Assembly: GCA_914767885.1 (NCBI GenBank)
Contig: CAJZBQ010000048.1
Location: forward strand, 248,001 to 312,000
Reading direction: 5' to 3'
DNA: 64,000 nucleotides
DNA from: Blepharisma stoltei
Lineage: Eukaryota; Ciliophora; Heterotrichea; Heterotrichida; Blepharismidae
Translations under genes and position numbers: made by a program
In this document: positions 1-10,704 of the stretch, piece after piece
Numbering within the stretch: position 1 is the stretch's first letter
How the letters are laid out: each line of letters opens with the position of its first letter
Notes under the pieces: generated by a model
The model's database searches: none
The model's input: the letters and a program-made list of their open reading frames with translations, nothing else
Told to the model about the DNA's origin: nothing

Positions 1-389
1 GCATGTTTTATTCTTGGATTAATTGAAAATTTATAAGTGTCAGGCCCTGAAAAAGTTTCATTGAGTTCTAAAGAATCTTCAGGCCTGTATCCGTTAAAAA
101 TAGCATTTTGTGCAGGAATTCTGTCATATGTAAACGATAAAGGTATTGGACCGTTTTGCAAAAGCGAATTCGGCCTTCAACTAAATAGGAGTTACCCAAA
201 CATCATGTCAGGTTCTAAGCTGTGCCCAGATTCTGCTAAAGGAATATGTGGAATTATTTCTAATTCAGGTTTTTCTTTTAATTTATTATTTTCTTGGTGG
301 ATAGGGGTTTTGTTTTTTATGTCAAGGTTAAAAAGAAGTTCATCTTCTGAGTTTTGCTCAAAGCCTGAATCTTCGCTAAACTCGGTCAT
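1..389 (-). CDS. Unknown protein, N-terminal part (runs off left edge)
   Basis: Reads on the minus strand from an ATG at 389 to the window edge. The first exon encodes an acidic, Ser/Glu-rich stretch beginning MTEFSEDSGFEQ. It would stop at a TAA, but that TAA lies in a perfect 15-nt GT..AG intron (181-195). Removing it keeps the frame open to base 1, with a TGA read as Trp just after the junction. No domain is recognised in the roughly 120 residues seen. The C-terminus is outside the window, so function cannot be inferred. Confidence 0.6.
181..195 (-). other. 15-nt intron
   Basis: Minus-strand GTAACTCCTATTTAG. Removing it bypasses an in-frame TAA and joins two open segments of the left-edge gene. 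The 15-nt length matches the other introns in this window. Confidence 0.7.
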
Positions 390-944
390 TCTGTATTTAA
401 AAAATTTATTAGAATTAAAATGATGCAGAGATTATTCGATTTTTAAAAGGAGTTACATGAGGATTGGTATTGCTGAAATAGGGAAAAATTAAATGAAATT
501 ATTATTGTAGGAAGCTTAAAAGAAAAAAAGAGCATCAGAAAATCATAATGAATTTAAATCAGAAAATGTGCAAATATGAAAATAATGAAAGTAAAAAAGC
601 GCCTATAGTAAATAAAGGAAACAAAAAGATTATAATTTTTATAATTTATTAATAATAGAGATGGCAATCTTTACTCTTGTGAAGAAGGAATTGAAAATAA
701 ATTTATAAAATTAAAGCATTCCGCTTTAGATAAAGAAAACTCATATTTGTAGTAAATAATATTAATTCTATAGTAAACAATTTATTTTCATCAAATACCT
801 GCTGCCCAAGAAATCAATTAATATTATTTCATCCAGTTAGATCTCTTTTGGAAATTAAATACAAATGGTCGAAGTTTTTAATTTAGCCTATCCTATTCAA
901 AACTTGTAAAAACAATAAATCTTCTACTCTTTATAACTATTAAA
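390..944. other. AT-rich intergenic stretch, possible gene relic
   Basis: No convincing gene. A short plus-strand open stretch near 660-752 (DGNLYSCEEGIENK and following) ends at TAG, with several stops just upstream. It could be a decayed gene or chance. No inverted-repeat termini were recognised. Confidence 0.3.
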
Positions 945-1750
945 ATGGAAAGAAAGCTGGAAAATTCACTTTCGATTCCTGCTCTCATTGGAGCAGAAGA
1001 AACTGAATTACAACTCCTGCCTTCAAGCATCATATTTTACTATGATTCAGAAACAGATCCTATCCAAATTCCTAATGAGAAAGAGTTTTTACAATTGTCA
1101 GTGAAAATTTACTTTTCGAAATTTCTCAAAAAAACTGACCAAAAGAAGAAAAAAAGAAGTCTTTGTGAAATTTTGCACAGTTCTTAATGAAAACTTCCCT
1201 CCAAACACAGACAATTCCAGCAGATTCGAACAAAGAAACTCGAATTTTATGGCCTTAGACCCAATGAATCTTATGAAAAGAAACGAAAATTATAGTGTCA
1301 AGCTAAGGAAAGACCAGAGAAAAGATTTTTTTTCAAAAGAAAAGGCTTAGATTAGATGATAGAACTGAAGAAACAGAAGATGAAAATGAAATGCCCAATT
1401 TTTCTTTGCTAAATCCCAAAGAAAAACTCTTAGAACCTATTCAGGAAACCTTCAAATACTCCTATAAAGTCTCGGTGGGCGAAAAAATTCTAAAACTCAA
1501 GTTCAAACTAAGTATTAAGCAAGAACAAACAGATATGAATTTAAGAGAACAAACCAATAATGAAATTACAAAATTCAAAAAATTCTCTGAAGAAACTGAG
1601 CATCTAAAATTGATGGAGATGGAAAGGATAAAACTGATGGAAAAAAGATGCCTGAAGAGAAATTTATATGAAGAGCATGGAAAACAAGAAAAAAGAAAAA
1701 TTAATAAATTGGGACTTGGCCCTGAAATAAAGGCCTCTAAGCAAGAATAA
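945..1750 (+). pseudogene. Unknown basic protein gene with disrupted frame
   Basis: Three open segments in three different frames follow one another: 945-1187 (starts MERKLENSLS), about 1165-1350, and about 1320-1750 (ends at TAA). A possible 16-nt intron, GTGAAATTTTGCACAG at 1164-1179, joins the first to the second. The second and third still differ by one base near a run of eight T at 1326-1334. The protein would be charged and Lys/Glu-rich, partly coiled coil, with no known domain. Either the gene is decayed or the sequence has an indel in a homopolymer. Confidence is limited for that reason. Confidence 0.4.
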
Positions 1751-1785
1751 TCTCTCTCTCTACTCTTTATTTTAAATGCTTATTA

Positions 1786-2713
1786 ATGAATAATTTACGC
1801 TATTACCCATCAAGTCCTCGCTTCATTCAAAATTCAGGCGAGCGTTCTCATTGAAGTAAATTTACAATAAAAACTTCTCCAAGAACTCACTTGCAAGCTA
1901 AAACCTTAACATTAAACAAAAGAATCTATGAAATTGAAGAGCGCGTTCAGAGTGTCCCACCAGATGACCTAAAAGCTCAAATCATTCAGCTTTCAAGCAG
2001 AAGTCATAGTGCAAGTAAAAAAACAAACGAAAAGCCAAAACTTCATACTTCTTTATATTTTCCTCCAATTAAAGCAGCATTGAAAAAAGACCTAGAAATC
2101 GTCCCAGAAAGCAATTTAACTAGAAAAAGGAAAAATAAGTCCAGAAATTTCTCGCTTGATTTTTACCTTGGAGAAGAAACTAAATTTTCATTAAGTTTGA
2201 GAGCATCTCCTAAGAATTATGATTTTGAAATGGTTGGAAAACATATAATTCCAGCCAATGCTGTTAAATTAAGCAATTTTAGAGGGCTGGCCAAAGAGTC
2301 TCTTGCAAATCCACCAAAAGCTAATTATTTTAAGAAGGGGAGATTAAGTGTGGTAAACCCTAGTCCTTGGCCAATATCATCAACAGATAAATTAAAAACC
2401 CCATTAGACGAATACTGGAATCGAAAGAATTCAGTTTCTCTTTCAAATAGTATACCGTGAGCACGGTTATAGATCAACCTGAAAACCCCCCCCCCCCCCC
2501 TCCCCCACCCCCTGACAGTTTCAGCTTTATTGAAATCTACAAATTAAATTAGAGTTGTCAAATCCTTAGTGAAGGATTTGTCATTTTGAGTTAACAACGT
2601 CGTTCAAATTGAAACCGTCAGGGGGGGGAGGGAGGGGGAGTTTCAGGTCGAGCCATACCTGCTCTAAAGGTATATGCAATCTCGATACAATGATAAAAAT
2701 TAATCTTAAATAA
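1786..2713 (+). CDS. Unknown basic protein, C-terminus interrupted by an IES
   Basis: ATG at 1786 opens a frame (MNNLRYYPSSPRFIQ) with one TGA read as Trp. The protein is basic, Ser/Pro/Lys-rich and without a recognised domain, about 235 residues. The coding frame runs into an inverted-repeat element at 2451-2670. If that element is cut out leaving a TA, the protein gains a short tail (NLDTMIKINLK) and stops at TAA 2711-2713. Without excision it would end at TAG 2470-2472. Start and body are fairly secure; the last residues are not. Confidence 0.55.
2451..2670. mobile_element. IES-like inverted-repeat element with C/G homopolymer arms
   Basis: About 220 bp. Termini are TATACC and GGTATA. Imperfect inverted arms contain long C runs on the left (2487-2513) and G runs on the right (2620-2640), with a shared CCCCTGAC(A/G)GTTTCA block. 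TA dinucleotides at both ends allow the exact cut to slide by 2 bp. Its terminal sequence differs from the common MITE families here. Confidence 0.6.
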
Positions 2714-3333
2714 TTTTCCATAAGTTATAAAGCGGTTTCAAAAGAATTATGGAGTTGCAATTTTTTGAATTTCTTAGGTGTCCTTAAGTTTCTTTTATTG
2801 CAGAAAGTTGCATTAGCTTGCATAGTTCATTTTGCCTTAAATAGCTTTAAAGCTATTAAAGCAATATATAGTGTAGCTTTATTTAAAGAGATATGAATTG
2901 CCTAAAAAGAATTAGAGCGCCGTTAATGAGTTTAATGTTTGCATTTATTTATAATAATGCTGACTTACTTGCTTTATAAAAATATTTGCTTTACTAAAAA
3001 AATTGGCTGATTACTTCTATTTCTATTTAGGTTACTATTAATTATCTTATCTTGAAAACTGCTTGGCAGATTCAAAAATTTTCAATAAAAGATCTAGAAT
3101 ATTCCCAAATTTCATCATAAGTCCAATTTTTCTTTTTTTTCTTTTTCATATCCCATTCTGCATTTCTCATCATTATTTTTCAAGTCTCTATTAACTCTAT
3201 AAATTTCTTATTTTATTAAAATCCTTTATTTCCTCTGTTCAAAATAAGTAAAAACTTCTTAAACTGTTTCGTTTTAAATCCATTTGTAAAAATCAAAATA
3301 CTCCATTACTTACAAACTGACTAACTATAAATA
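2714..3333. other. AT-rich intergenic stretch
   Basis: About 620 bp of low-complexity AT-rich DNA between two plus-strand genes. I see no ORF with coding character, no element termini and no RNA gene. Confidence 0.6.
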
Positions 3334-6300
3334 ATGAAGATAGACATACTGAACACGACTATTCTCTTAAATGTGGTCATTTCTATGCTACTCAAGGGCA
3401 TTACGATACAAATTATCTATAAATCGCTTTTTATTATTGCCATCAGACTTATAACAGGCCACTTAAAAATATACACAGCACTCGCATTTTACATGATCAT
3501 AGCAGCATCTTCTAATTCACTTGAGGATTTATTCTGCCTTTATTTAATTCTTTATATATCGCCAGCTATGCTAGATCTAAAAATAAAATGCATTACAAAA
3601 TTTTCCCTTATAATATGTATAGTTTGGCTAACCATAGCTGGCTTTTACCATAGAGGCCAGCTTGAGGTATTAGGAATTGTTTTAGTATTGATATTAGCAA
3701 TTAGAGATATGGCAAAAGATAAAGAAATCCAAAAGCTCAGCGAAATAAATAGAGGAATCATTATAGATAGAGATGAAATACAAGAAAGATACAGATACTT
3801 GGAAAGCAAACTGCTTTCTGCTGATAAGAACCGTTCTCCAATCACAGGAAAAAGAACCATGGTAATTTTGGACAAATTAAAGAAACTAAATAGCCAAAAT
3901 GTATTATCAAAATATGCATTTTGTAGGAAACTCCCAAGGGAATCTAGCTATAACAGCCTTGATTAGATTAGATTAGATTAATTAGTTTTAGCGGGTCACG
4001 GAGGTTTATTTCAGCCTCTACCCAGCGCTGCCAGCTTCAGGCTTGCGCCCTATGCACCGGCTCTGTTGCTCACTCCATTTTCTGTCGACGTCACCAAAAA
4101 ATGGTGACGTCGCCATCTGACAGGGAGACTCACCCAGGTACTCCTTTGATCAGGGTCTAGTGACCCGGCGCCGTCCTTTCTGGGGAGGGGGGAAAAGTAG
4201 CCTTCCGGAGTCTTCTTCAGGTCCCCAAGCTCCACTACAAGCTTCCTCACTTCCTTCTAGTCCTGAAGTGTGACTCCTGATTTTGCGGTTCTGGTCTTCT
4301 CGTCTTTGTGAGGGGCAAAAAACCTTGTCGTGGTGTCCCGACCAAGGTAAAAAACCCACCCTGGACACAATATCCAGGCCCCGTTTACTTCTTAACCCCG
4401 TAGTCCCTGAGGGTACAGGAGAAGAACGGGTCGGATGGCTCGCCATTTTAATTGTGTATAACAGCCTTGAAGATGCTCAATTATCAGTTCCAACAATGAG
4501 ATCTTCAGATTCAAATATTAATGTAATTAGAAATAGAAGAAGAGGATCTTCTTCATCATCTACTACAGAATTAGACATTGGGATAACCCATGAAGAAATA
4601 AATGAAATAATTTCTTCTCTTATTGATCAGGAATATCTTATGTGAAATCCAGCAAAAGGAGTAGCAGCTGACCTCGACTTGGCAAGCATTGGAATGAATG
4701 CTATTCATGTATATACTCAATCTGTTGATTCTTTGCCTGGGGTCACAGAAAAAGTGCTCACAATTGACTCTATGCCAGATAGAAAAAACAGTGCAACTAT
4801 GTATAGTCTTTGCGGTGACTCGCAGCCGCTTTGTGAAGTATTAAGAACAATAGGAATATGAGACTTTGACACCCTTAATCTGCCTTTTAGTAATATGCAT
4901 TAATAATGCTTTTTGAATTTTCATTTAGCTTGTAAAATTCTAATTGATGTTTAAAATATTTATAGTGAACTACACTGACTGGCACGGGGTGCTTTTGGCT
5001 CAGTTTCGAGCCAAAAGCACCCCGTGCCAGTCAGTGTAGTTAACTATAAAATATTTTTAAATTAATCTATTAGCAGTTATCACAAATTTTATTTATTAAA
5101 TTAGAAGAAGAGCTAGAGTAATTCAGTCCATAAATAACCCTGCATTTGAAGTAGGCAGATATATTTTTGATTTTTTGGACTTGATTGATAGCATGGATAT
5201 TGATACCCACCTACTAAACCGATTTTTAACTGTAGTAGAAGAAGGCTATCAAAAAGAAAATTTTTACCATAACTCCATCCATGCAGCAGATGTGGCAGCT
5301 TCTATTGTATTTTTAATTAGAGATGGACTTGCTGTCAGTGGGAAAATATTAGATATTGATGTATTTTCTCTTGTAGTGGCTGCGCTTTGTCATGATATAG
5401 GCCACCCAGGTGTAAATAATGGATTTTTAGTAGCAACTCAAGACCCACTTGCCATTAAATATAACGACCAAAGTGTTTTAGAAAATATGCATGCAAATAA
5501 AACTTTCCAAATATTAAACTCCCCCCTCCGTGAGTGTTAATTTTTTTTTTTTAAAAAAGATTATATATATAAATTTTATAAAAAATATTTTTTTTCGAAA
5601 TTTAAAAAATCCTAATTCGCAAAAATTGAAAAGCAAATATTAATTTAATTTTTATAAAATTGTGTTTTAAAAAGCAATTTGTTTAAAATTAAACAGAATT
5701 AGCTCTAGATTTCATTATACTAATTGTCATTAATATATCAAAATTTTTTTCCATAAAAAAATTTTTGTTCAGGAGAACTTTTTGGGACGGCAAAAATACT
5801 GCAAGGCTCTGCAAAAAACTGCAAGGCCAGTAAAAAAATGGCAAAGCCAAGCAAAAAAATGCAAAACTTGCAAAATTTTTGCAAGTTTTGCAAAAACATT
5901 GGACAAAAGCAAAAGCAATTTAAAAAAAAAAAAAGCAAAGCCATGCAAAAATTTAAAAAAAAATTAAAAAATTTCGCAAAGCAGGCAAAACTTTTGCAGG
6001 GTGGGCAAAAAAGTTGCAAAAATTGGCAAAAATAACGATTAGAAAATTTAACAGTAAAATTAATAATTTATTGGAAGTGTAGTACAATGTTAAATTATTT
6101 AAAAAACATATAATATAGAAAAAATAGAAATTAATTTCGTTAAATAAATGCTAAAGTCTAATACAAATATCTTTTAAAGAATTTTCCAAAAACATAACTT
6201 AAGAATTTTAAAAAATTTGGAAAATTTAATTTTGGCAAAACACTTTGTTGTATCTCATTTTAAAATTTTGCCAAAATTAAATTTTCCAAATTTTTAAAAT

Positions 6301-7407
6301 TCTTAAGTTATGTTTTTGGAAAATTCTTTAAAAGATATTTGTATTAGACTTTAGCATTTATTTCACGAAATTAATTTCTATTTTTTCTATATTATATGTT
6401 GTTTAAATAATTTAACATTGTACTACACTTCCAATAAATTATTAAAATTTTACTGTTAAATTTTCTAATCGTTATTTTTGCCAATTTTTGCAACTTTTTT
6501 GCCACCCTGCAAAAGTTTTGCCTGCTTTGCGAAATTTTTTCATTTTTTTTTAAATTTTTTGCATGGCTTTGCTTTTTTTTTTAAATTGCTTTTGCTTTTG
6601 TCCAATGTTTTTGCAAAACTTGCAAAATTTTGCAAGTTTTGCATTTTTTTGCTTGGCTTTGCCATTTTTTTTACTGGCCTTGCAGTTTTTTGCAGAGCCT
6701 TGCAGTATTTTTGCCGTCCCAAAAAGTTCTCCTTTTGTTCACTCACGGAGGGTGGATTTTTGGCCAAAAAATAGGGATTTTTCTAATGGCTTTGTTCACT
6801 CACGGAGGGGGGGGGGGTAAGCAATTTAAGCACGAATATTGTGAAAGGGTTATCAAAGCCAGATTATCAGAGATTCAGAAAAATAGTTGTTTTAGCGATT
6901 TTAGCAACTGATTTGCAGGTGCATTTTGATAAGCTTGCAGAGTTTAAAACACAAGTGGCTAATAAACTAACGCTGACAGATGATAAATTTAAACTTATGT
7001 CTTTGCAAATTTGTTTGAAATGTGCCGATATAGGACATGGAGCTAAAACTCTCGAATTGCACAAAAAGTGGACAAATTTAATAACAAAAGAATTTTTCAG
7101 GCAAGGGGATATGGAAAGAAATCGAGGAATCCCAGTAACTCCTCTTTGTGATAGAATAAATGTTATAGTCAGTAAATCACAGGAAGGGTTTTTAAAAGTG
7201 CTGGTAAGGCCTTTGTTTGAGCTTTGGGAAGAATTTGTGGAACAAAGTGCGAGCACTGAGAAGAAAAAAGATGGATTAGGGATAAAGATTTGTATGAGGA
7301 ATATTATTTGTAATATAGAGTATTGGGATAATGAATATAGCCTTTACAAAGAAGGAAAACATACATATTTTCTTGATGATTTACCTCCACCATTATATAT
7401 ATCATAG
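3334..7407 (+). CDS. Membrane 3',5'-cyclic nucleotide phosphodiesterase
   Basis: Hydrolyses cAMP and/or cGMP. After removal of three inserts (508, 208 and 1303 bp) the frame is continuous for about 684 residues. Residues ~5-125 are hydrophobic and look like several membrane spans. The linker is Ser/Arg-rich. The catalytic PDEase I domain fills the C-terminal half: YHNSIHAADV near residue 406, CHDIGHPG near 447, an ATD block near 519, and CADIGHGA near 557, which together supply the metal-binding His and Asp residues. TGA is used as Trp, for example in WDFD upstream of the catalytic domain. The germline copy is unreadable until all inserts are removed; the last cuts inside the catalytic domain. 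Nucleotide specificity cannot be told from sequence. Confidence 0.9.
3949..4470 (-). mobile_element. SINE-like retroposon, group B, with 14-bp target duplication
   Basis: Identical TATAACAGCCTTGA copies at 3949-3962 and 4457-4470 flank a 494-bp, relatively GC-rich insert. Read on the minus strand it begins near ...AAAATGGCGAGCC and ends in a TAATCTAATC-type tail. A small hairpin, GACGTCACC/GGTGACGTC, lies at about 4088-4113. Losing 508 bp (insert plus one repeat) restores the phosphodiesterase frame through YNSLEDAQ. Related copies are at 33080-33500 and 53327-53842. Confidence 0.85.
4894..5101. mobile_element. TA-bounded hairpin IES in phosphodiesterase gene
   Basis: 208 bp. A nearly perfect palindrome (arms about 4966-5002 and 5008-5044, 5-nt loop) forms the core, with AT-rich flanks that also pair partly. 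Cutting TA to TA joins AGTAA(T) to AGAAGAAGAGC in frame. The resulting protein runs WDFDTLNLPFSN-RRRARVIQS into the phosphodiesterase domain. Confidence 0.8.
5515..6819. mobile_element. MITE-type IES carrying a nested foldback element
   Basis: 1303 bp between TA repeats (5515-5516 and 6818-6819). Outer ends are CTCCCCCCTCCGTGAG and its complement, as in the common MITE family. The left ~250 bp matches other copies (for example 16776-17144). Inside sits a long foldback with arms of about 470 bp (about 5773-6240 and 6264-6733) around a ~25-nt spacer, rich in GCAAAA-type repeats. Excision joins FQIL to SNLSTNIVKGLS in the phosphodiesterase domain. Confidence 0.85.
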
Positions 7408-7577
7408 AAATAAACATAATAGATATTTTTACATTATAATTAAAATAATTAAATAAAAGCAATAGCCTGATAAATAAATTAGATTCTTTCGCTGCACAAA
7501 CTTATTTTAATATTGCAACTTGATTATCAAAGAATAGAAAAATTAACTCAGGATCGTGTTTAAATTTAAGATTAAAT

Positions 7578-8762
7578 TTATTCGTTATGCTCGTGCTTAA
7601 TTAGAGACTCAGCTTTATCCATAAATTGTGCAAGCCATACATCTTTTTCTGTTATTCCTCCAGCATCATGAGTAGAAAGTGTTACATCAACTCTTCCATA
7701 GACATTGAACCATTCAGGATGGTGATCTTGCTGATCAGCCACTTTTGCAACAAGTCTCATAAACTCCCAAGCATCGTTAGACTAGATTACGATGGGTATT
7801 TATAGTCCCCACTTCCTTAAGCGCTGTCTATTCCGCAGATGAACGTGGGTGGACTTATCAAGGCAGCTTGAGTCCAGACCGAAACCCCTTGTTACTCGGT
7901 AGAGGCATTTTCCCCTCTTGATCTGGACAAACCAGATTTGCAGGGGAACCTCCATTTCCAACCCAAGTGCCAATTGCTCAACCCTGCGTAGCTTAGGCCA
8001 GATCGTCTCATTGAGGTACCCTTTTAGATTGGAGAGACTAGCCCTGAGGTCTCTGTCTAGATTGTCTTCCCTTTTTCTCCTGATCATCTCCGAGGAAAAA
8101 ACTCAATGTGCTTGCGCAGATTCAGGGCAGGCCACAAAAGCAGCTTAGGTAGGTAAGACGCCCTTCCTCTATCCGACACCCGTTCTGGGCCTGGGTGCTG
8201 CTGGCAAAAAACTGCTACTCGAGTCAGACCACTAATCTAGTGCTGGGTCTCTCGCTTCGAGGCTAACAAAACCCTTGGGCAGCTTCTTGCACCAAAAGCC
8301 ACTCGGAGGATGGGTTACTTGCCACTGGCCATTTATATATATTTCCAAACATCGTTAAAGTCTTTAAAATTAAACCTTTTCTGAATTGCTGGCCTGTCTT
8401 TAACAATTGACCAGCTAGGAAGAGCGCTGTTAAGCCCAGCTAATTGGTCTTTAGTTAATAGGGAAGCAAATCTCCTTAATCCCCCTCACAAATGAGTTAA
8501 ATAATTAGAAAAAATCTCTAATTTTTGGTAATTAAACCTCTTTAATAGTGTGTAACAACTGCTTTAATATAATAATTTGATATATAAATAATGATATTTG
8601 AATAAAATCTCTAGTTAATTCTCTTCTGTTATGTCTAATTTTTACAAATTGGATTTTTTCCCCTCCTTGAGAGAGCAAATTTTGTTTACTGACTCACAGA
8701 GCGGGGAACCTACTCCCCGCCTCCGTGAAAATTTGTTCGCTCACAGATGGGGGAGTTAGCAT
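7578..8762 (-). CDS. Pterin-4a-carbinolamine dehydratase
   Basis: Recycles tetrahydrobiopterin by dehydrating 4a-hydroxytetrahydropterin. After removing a retroposon (578 bp) and an IES (280 bp), a 108-residue protein results, the usual size for this family. Family hallmarks are present: [38 protein letters not shown], and [19 protein letters not shown]. The double His before PEW is the catalytic pair. The start ATG (8762-8760) lies on the far side of the IES and touches the gene body only after excision, giving MLRRFASLL. Translation ends at TAA 7578-7580. It is small, single-domain and has no neighbour of the same pathway. Confidence 0.9.
7767..8357 (-). mobile_element. SINE-like retroposon, group A, 13-bp target duplication
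   Basis: Flanks CCAAGCATCGTTA (7767-7779) and CCAAACATCGTTA (8345-8357) differ at one base. The 565-bp insert starts TAGACTAGATTACGATGG and ends GGCCATTTATATATA on the plus strand, so the tail lies left and the sense strand is minus. It closely matches the copy at 30470-31036. Losing 578 bp restores KDFND-(A/V)W-EFM in the dehydratase. Confidence 0.85.
8477..8758. mobile_element. MITE-type IES separating a start codon from its gene
   Basis: 280 bp between TA at 8477-8478 and 8757-8758. The left end, TCCCCCTCACAAATGAG, and right end, GCTCACAGATGGGGGAG, are degenerate versions of the common MITE termini. A second, internal MITE-like terminus pair lies at about 8660-8730. Excision places ATG directly in front of CTAAGGAGATTTGC in frame. 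Confidence 0.85.
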
Positions 8763-8849
8763 AATTATTATTAATGTAAATAAAATATCCACTAAAATTA
8801 TGTTAAAAAATTCTTTTGATCGATATTAATGCAGATAGGGACTAATAAC

Positions 8850-9488
8850 TTAATTAGAAAGATGTGATGCATCATTAAAAGTGACAATTTCAGCATTAAC
8901 TTTCTCATCATTTATAGTTATTCTGAAGACAAATACAGCTGTGTTCTGTATTCTTCAATCCTCTCTTGGGCTTTCCCCTTTCATTTCTAGCAGAAAATTT
9001 AAGAATTCCATAATAAATCCACAATGGGTTACTACAAGAATTTTTTGCTCTTCATTGCTACTCATTTGAACATTCATATGCCGATTTATCAAAAAATCAA
9101 AAAAATTTTTGACTCTTCTATTGACATCTAACAAACTTTCTCCACCAGGAAATGGAGAATCTCTAGTAGCAGGAAATCCAAAAGGATTCAGAAGGTGCGC
9201 ATAGTCTGCAAATGGCTGATCTTCATAGTCTCCTGAGCATATTTCTCTTAATCTACTATCATAAATAGGCTCAACTGTTCCATGATGCTTTATTATATAA
9301 GAAAGGGTTTGAATGCAGCGATTTAGATCGCTTGAATAAATTGCATCAAATTTATGCTCACTTAAGCGAGTGCTTAATTTTGTCACTTGTTCAATGCCTA
9401 ATGGAGATAGTTCTCCCCCAGTATGGCCTTGCATGCGCTTAGAAATATTTGCAAGAGTTTCTCCATGTCTTGCCAAATAAAGCAACAT
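8850..9488 (-). CDS. Histidine phosphatase (phosphoglycerate-mutase-like)
   Basis: 212 residues in one uninterrupted exon. The RHG signature LARHGETLAN lies at residues 5-14, and the second catalytic His is in VTHCGFI near residue 155. The GGESLLDVNRRV block is typical of fructose-2,6-bisphosphatase/alpha-ribazole-type phosphatases. A TGA after SPRED is read as Trp, adding about 35 residues and ending at TAA 8850-8852. Substrate is unknown; small soluble members act on sugar phosphates or phosphohistidine proteins. Confidence 0.85.
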
Positions 9489-9639
9489 TTTCTATATTTA
9501 AAAACAGAAAATGAGAATAAATAATGATTAATCTCCAGATTTTTTTATTATTTATTTCTTAATCCTTTTTTCTTAATTATTAATTTTTAAATAAAAATAT
9601 TGGTTGATTTAGAAAAATCTTTTCAATTTTGCAAAAAAG

Positions 9640-10527
9640 TTAGAACACTGTGCATGATGAGCCAGCTGAAGGTCCAGCCTCCATCGATACAGACCAAGCA
9701 CAAATTGATTTTACCTTCTCCCAGCCCTTCTGTATAATTGTAGGCATCCTTTGGAAAACTGTATCTCCCTTAAGCCTTAGATAAGCAAAAGAAGTTTTCG
9801 AAAACCCGTTTAGCATGTACCTCATCCTTGTATACTGCCAATAGACAAGTGGAAAAACTATATTGGACCCTAAGAAAATCATCAAAATCGAAGCAAACCC
9901 AATCCACATTTCTGCATCAGCCCTTACTTGCAGCATATTTACTTTATTAGCGTCAAGTCTCCTTGTATAGACTTTTATTGAAGCTGGAACACTTGAATGC
10001 CTTGACAGTATATCTCCAATATACACAAAAGTCCCTAAAAATGCTGGCACAGCCCAAAGCACATGATTATTGAAAAACAAAAATATCAAGGCAAATAAGA
10101 TGGCGTGCATATTGTCGTCTAATATCACATTTCTTCAGTAATCAGCACTAAGCCTAGGAACATTGTGATAGTGAATTATCCCTGCAAAATGGCCTGCGAT
10201 TATTAGATGAAGGGATTTATGGATGAAAAAGGCAGGGAATGCCAGGAGAAATAGGATTATTTGTACGAGCTGCAATGCAGAGGGAGATGGGGCATTGTAA
10301 GAAGATTGGGCTGGTTGAGGACGTTGAGGTGAAGAGGCTGATGGCTGTGAGGATGATTGTGGGGAGACTTCAGGGTCAAAATTAGGATCTATGTTCTTTT
10401 TATATCATTTTTGTTTTATCCGGATTAACTGCTGCTGTGTAGGAGTAGGAAATAAACCGTTGTAATATTGCAGCCAGGCTGCAGAGGATCCCCAGTCAAA
10501 GTTCTCAAAAGCTCTGTTCGATGCCAT
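9640..10527 (-). CDS. TMEM33/POM33-like membrane protein
   Basis: 295 residues, single exon, starting at ATG 10527-10525 (MASNRAFENFDW) with two TGA codons read as Trp. A Gln/Ser/Pro-rich linker is followed by three or four hydrophobic spans (LQLVQIILFLLAFPAFF, HAILFALIFLFF, WAVPAFLGTFVY, MWIGFASILMIFLG). The C-terminal segment VYWQYTRMRYMLNG resembles the TMEM33/Kr-h2/POM33 family of ER and nuclear-pore membrane proteins. Assignment rests on that segment and the topology, so it is moderate. Confidence 0.6.
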
Positions 10528-10704
10528 ATTATTGGAAATTACTATAAATTACACGTAATTTTTGCTTAAAAAGATAATTAAAATAGACTGAATTTTCAAA
10601 ACAGCAGCTTCTCTGTTCCTAGAAGGCAGCTTGACTTGCAATTGAATGAATTTTTATATATTAATCACTGTAATAAATCCAATATCCCAGTTTGAGATAA
10701 TTAG

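Noticed and set aside
3962-3984. TTAGATTAGATTA as telomeric repeat
   Set aside because: Only a few units, at one end of a retroposon next to its target duplication; it is the element tail. Blepharisma telomeres are, as I recall, CCCTAACA-type.
4050-4645. ORFs within the group B retroposon on both strands
   Set aside because: They arise from the GC-rich body, differ between copies and vanish when the insert is removed; the plus-strand one only overlaps the resumed phosphodiesterase frame.
5738-6911. Cys/Phe-rich and Lys-rich ORFs in the foldback element
   Set aside because: They are translations of simple GCAAAA repeats and mirror each other on the two arms.
7800-8148. ORFs inside the group A retroposon
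   Set aside because: Not shared in frame with the second copy at 30470-31036; part of the eliminated insert.
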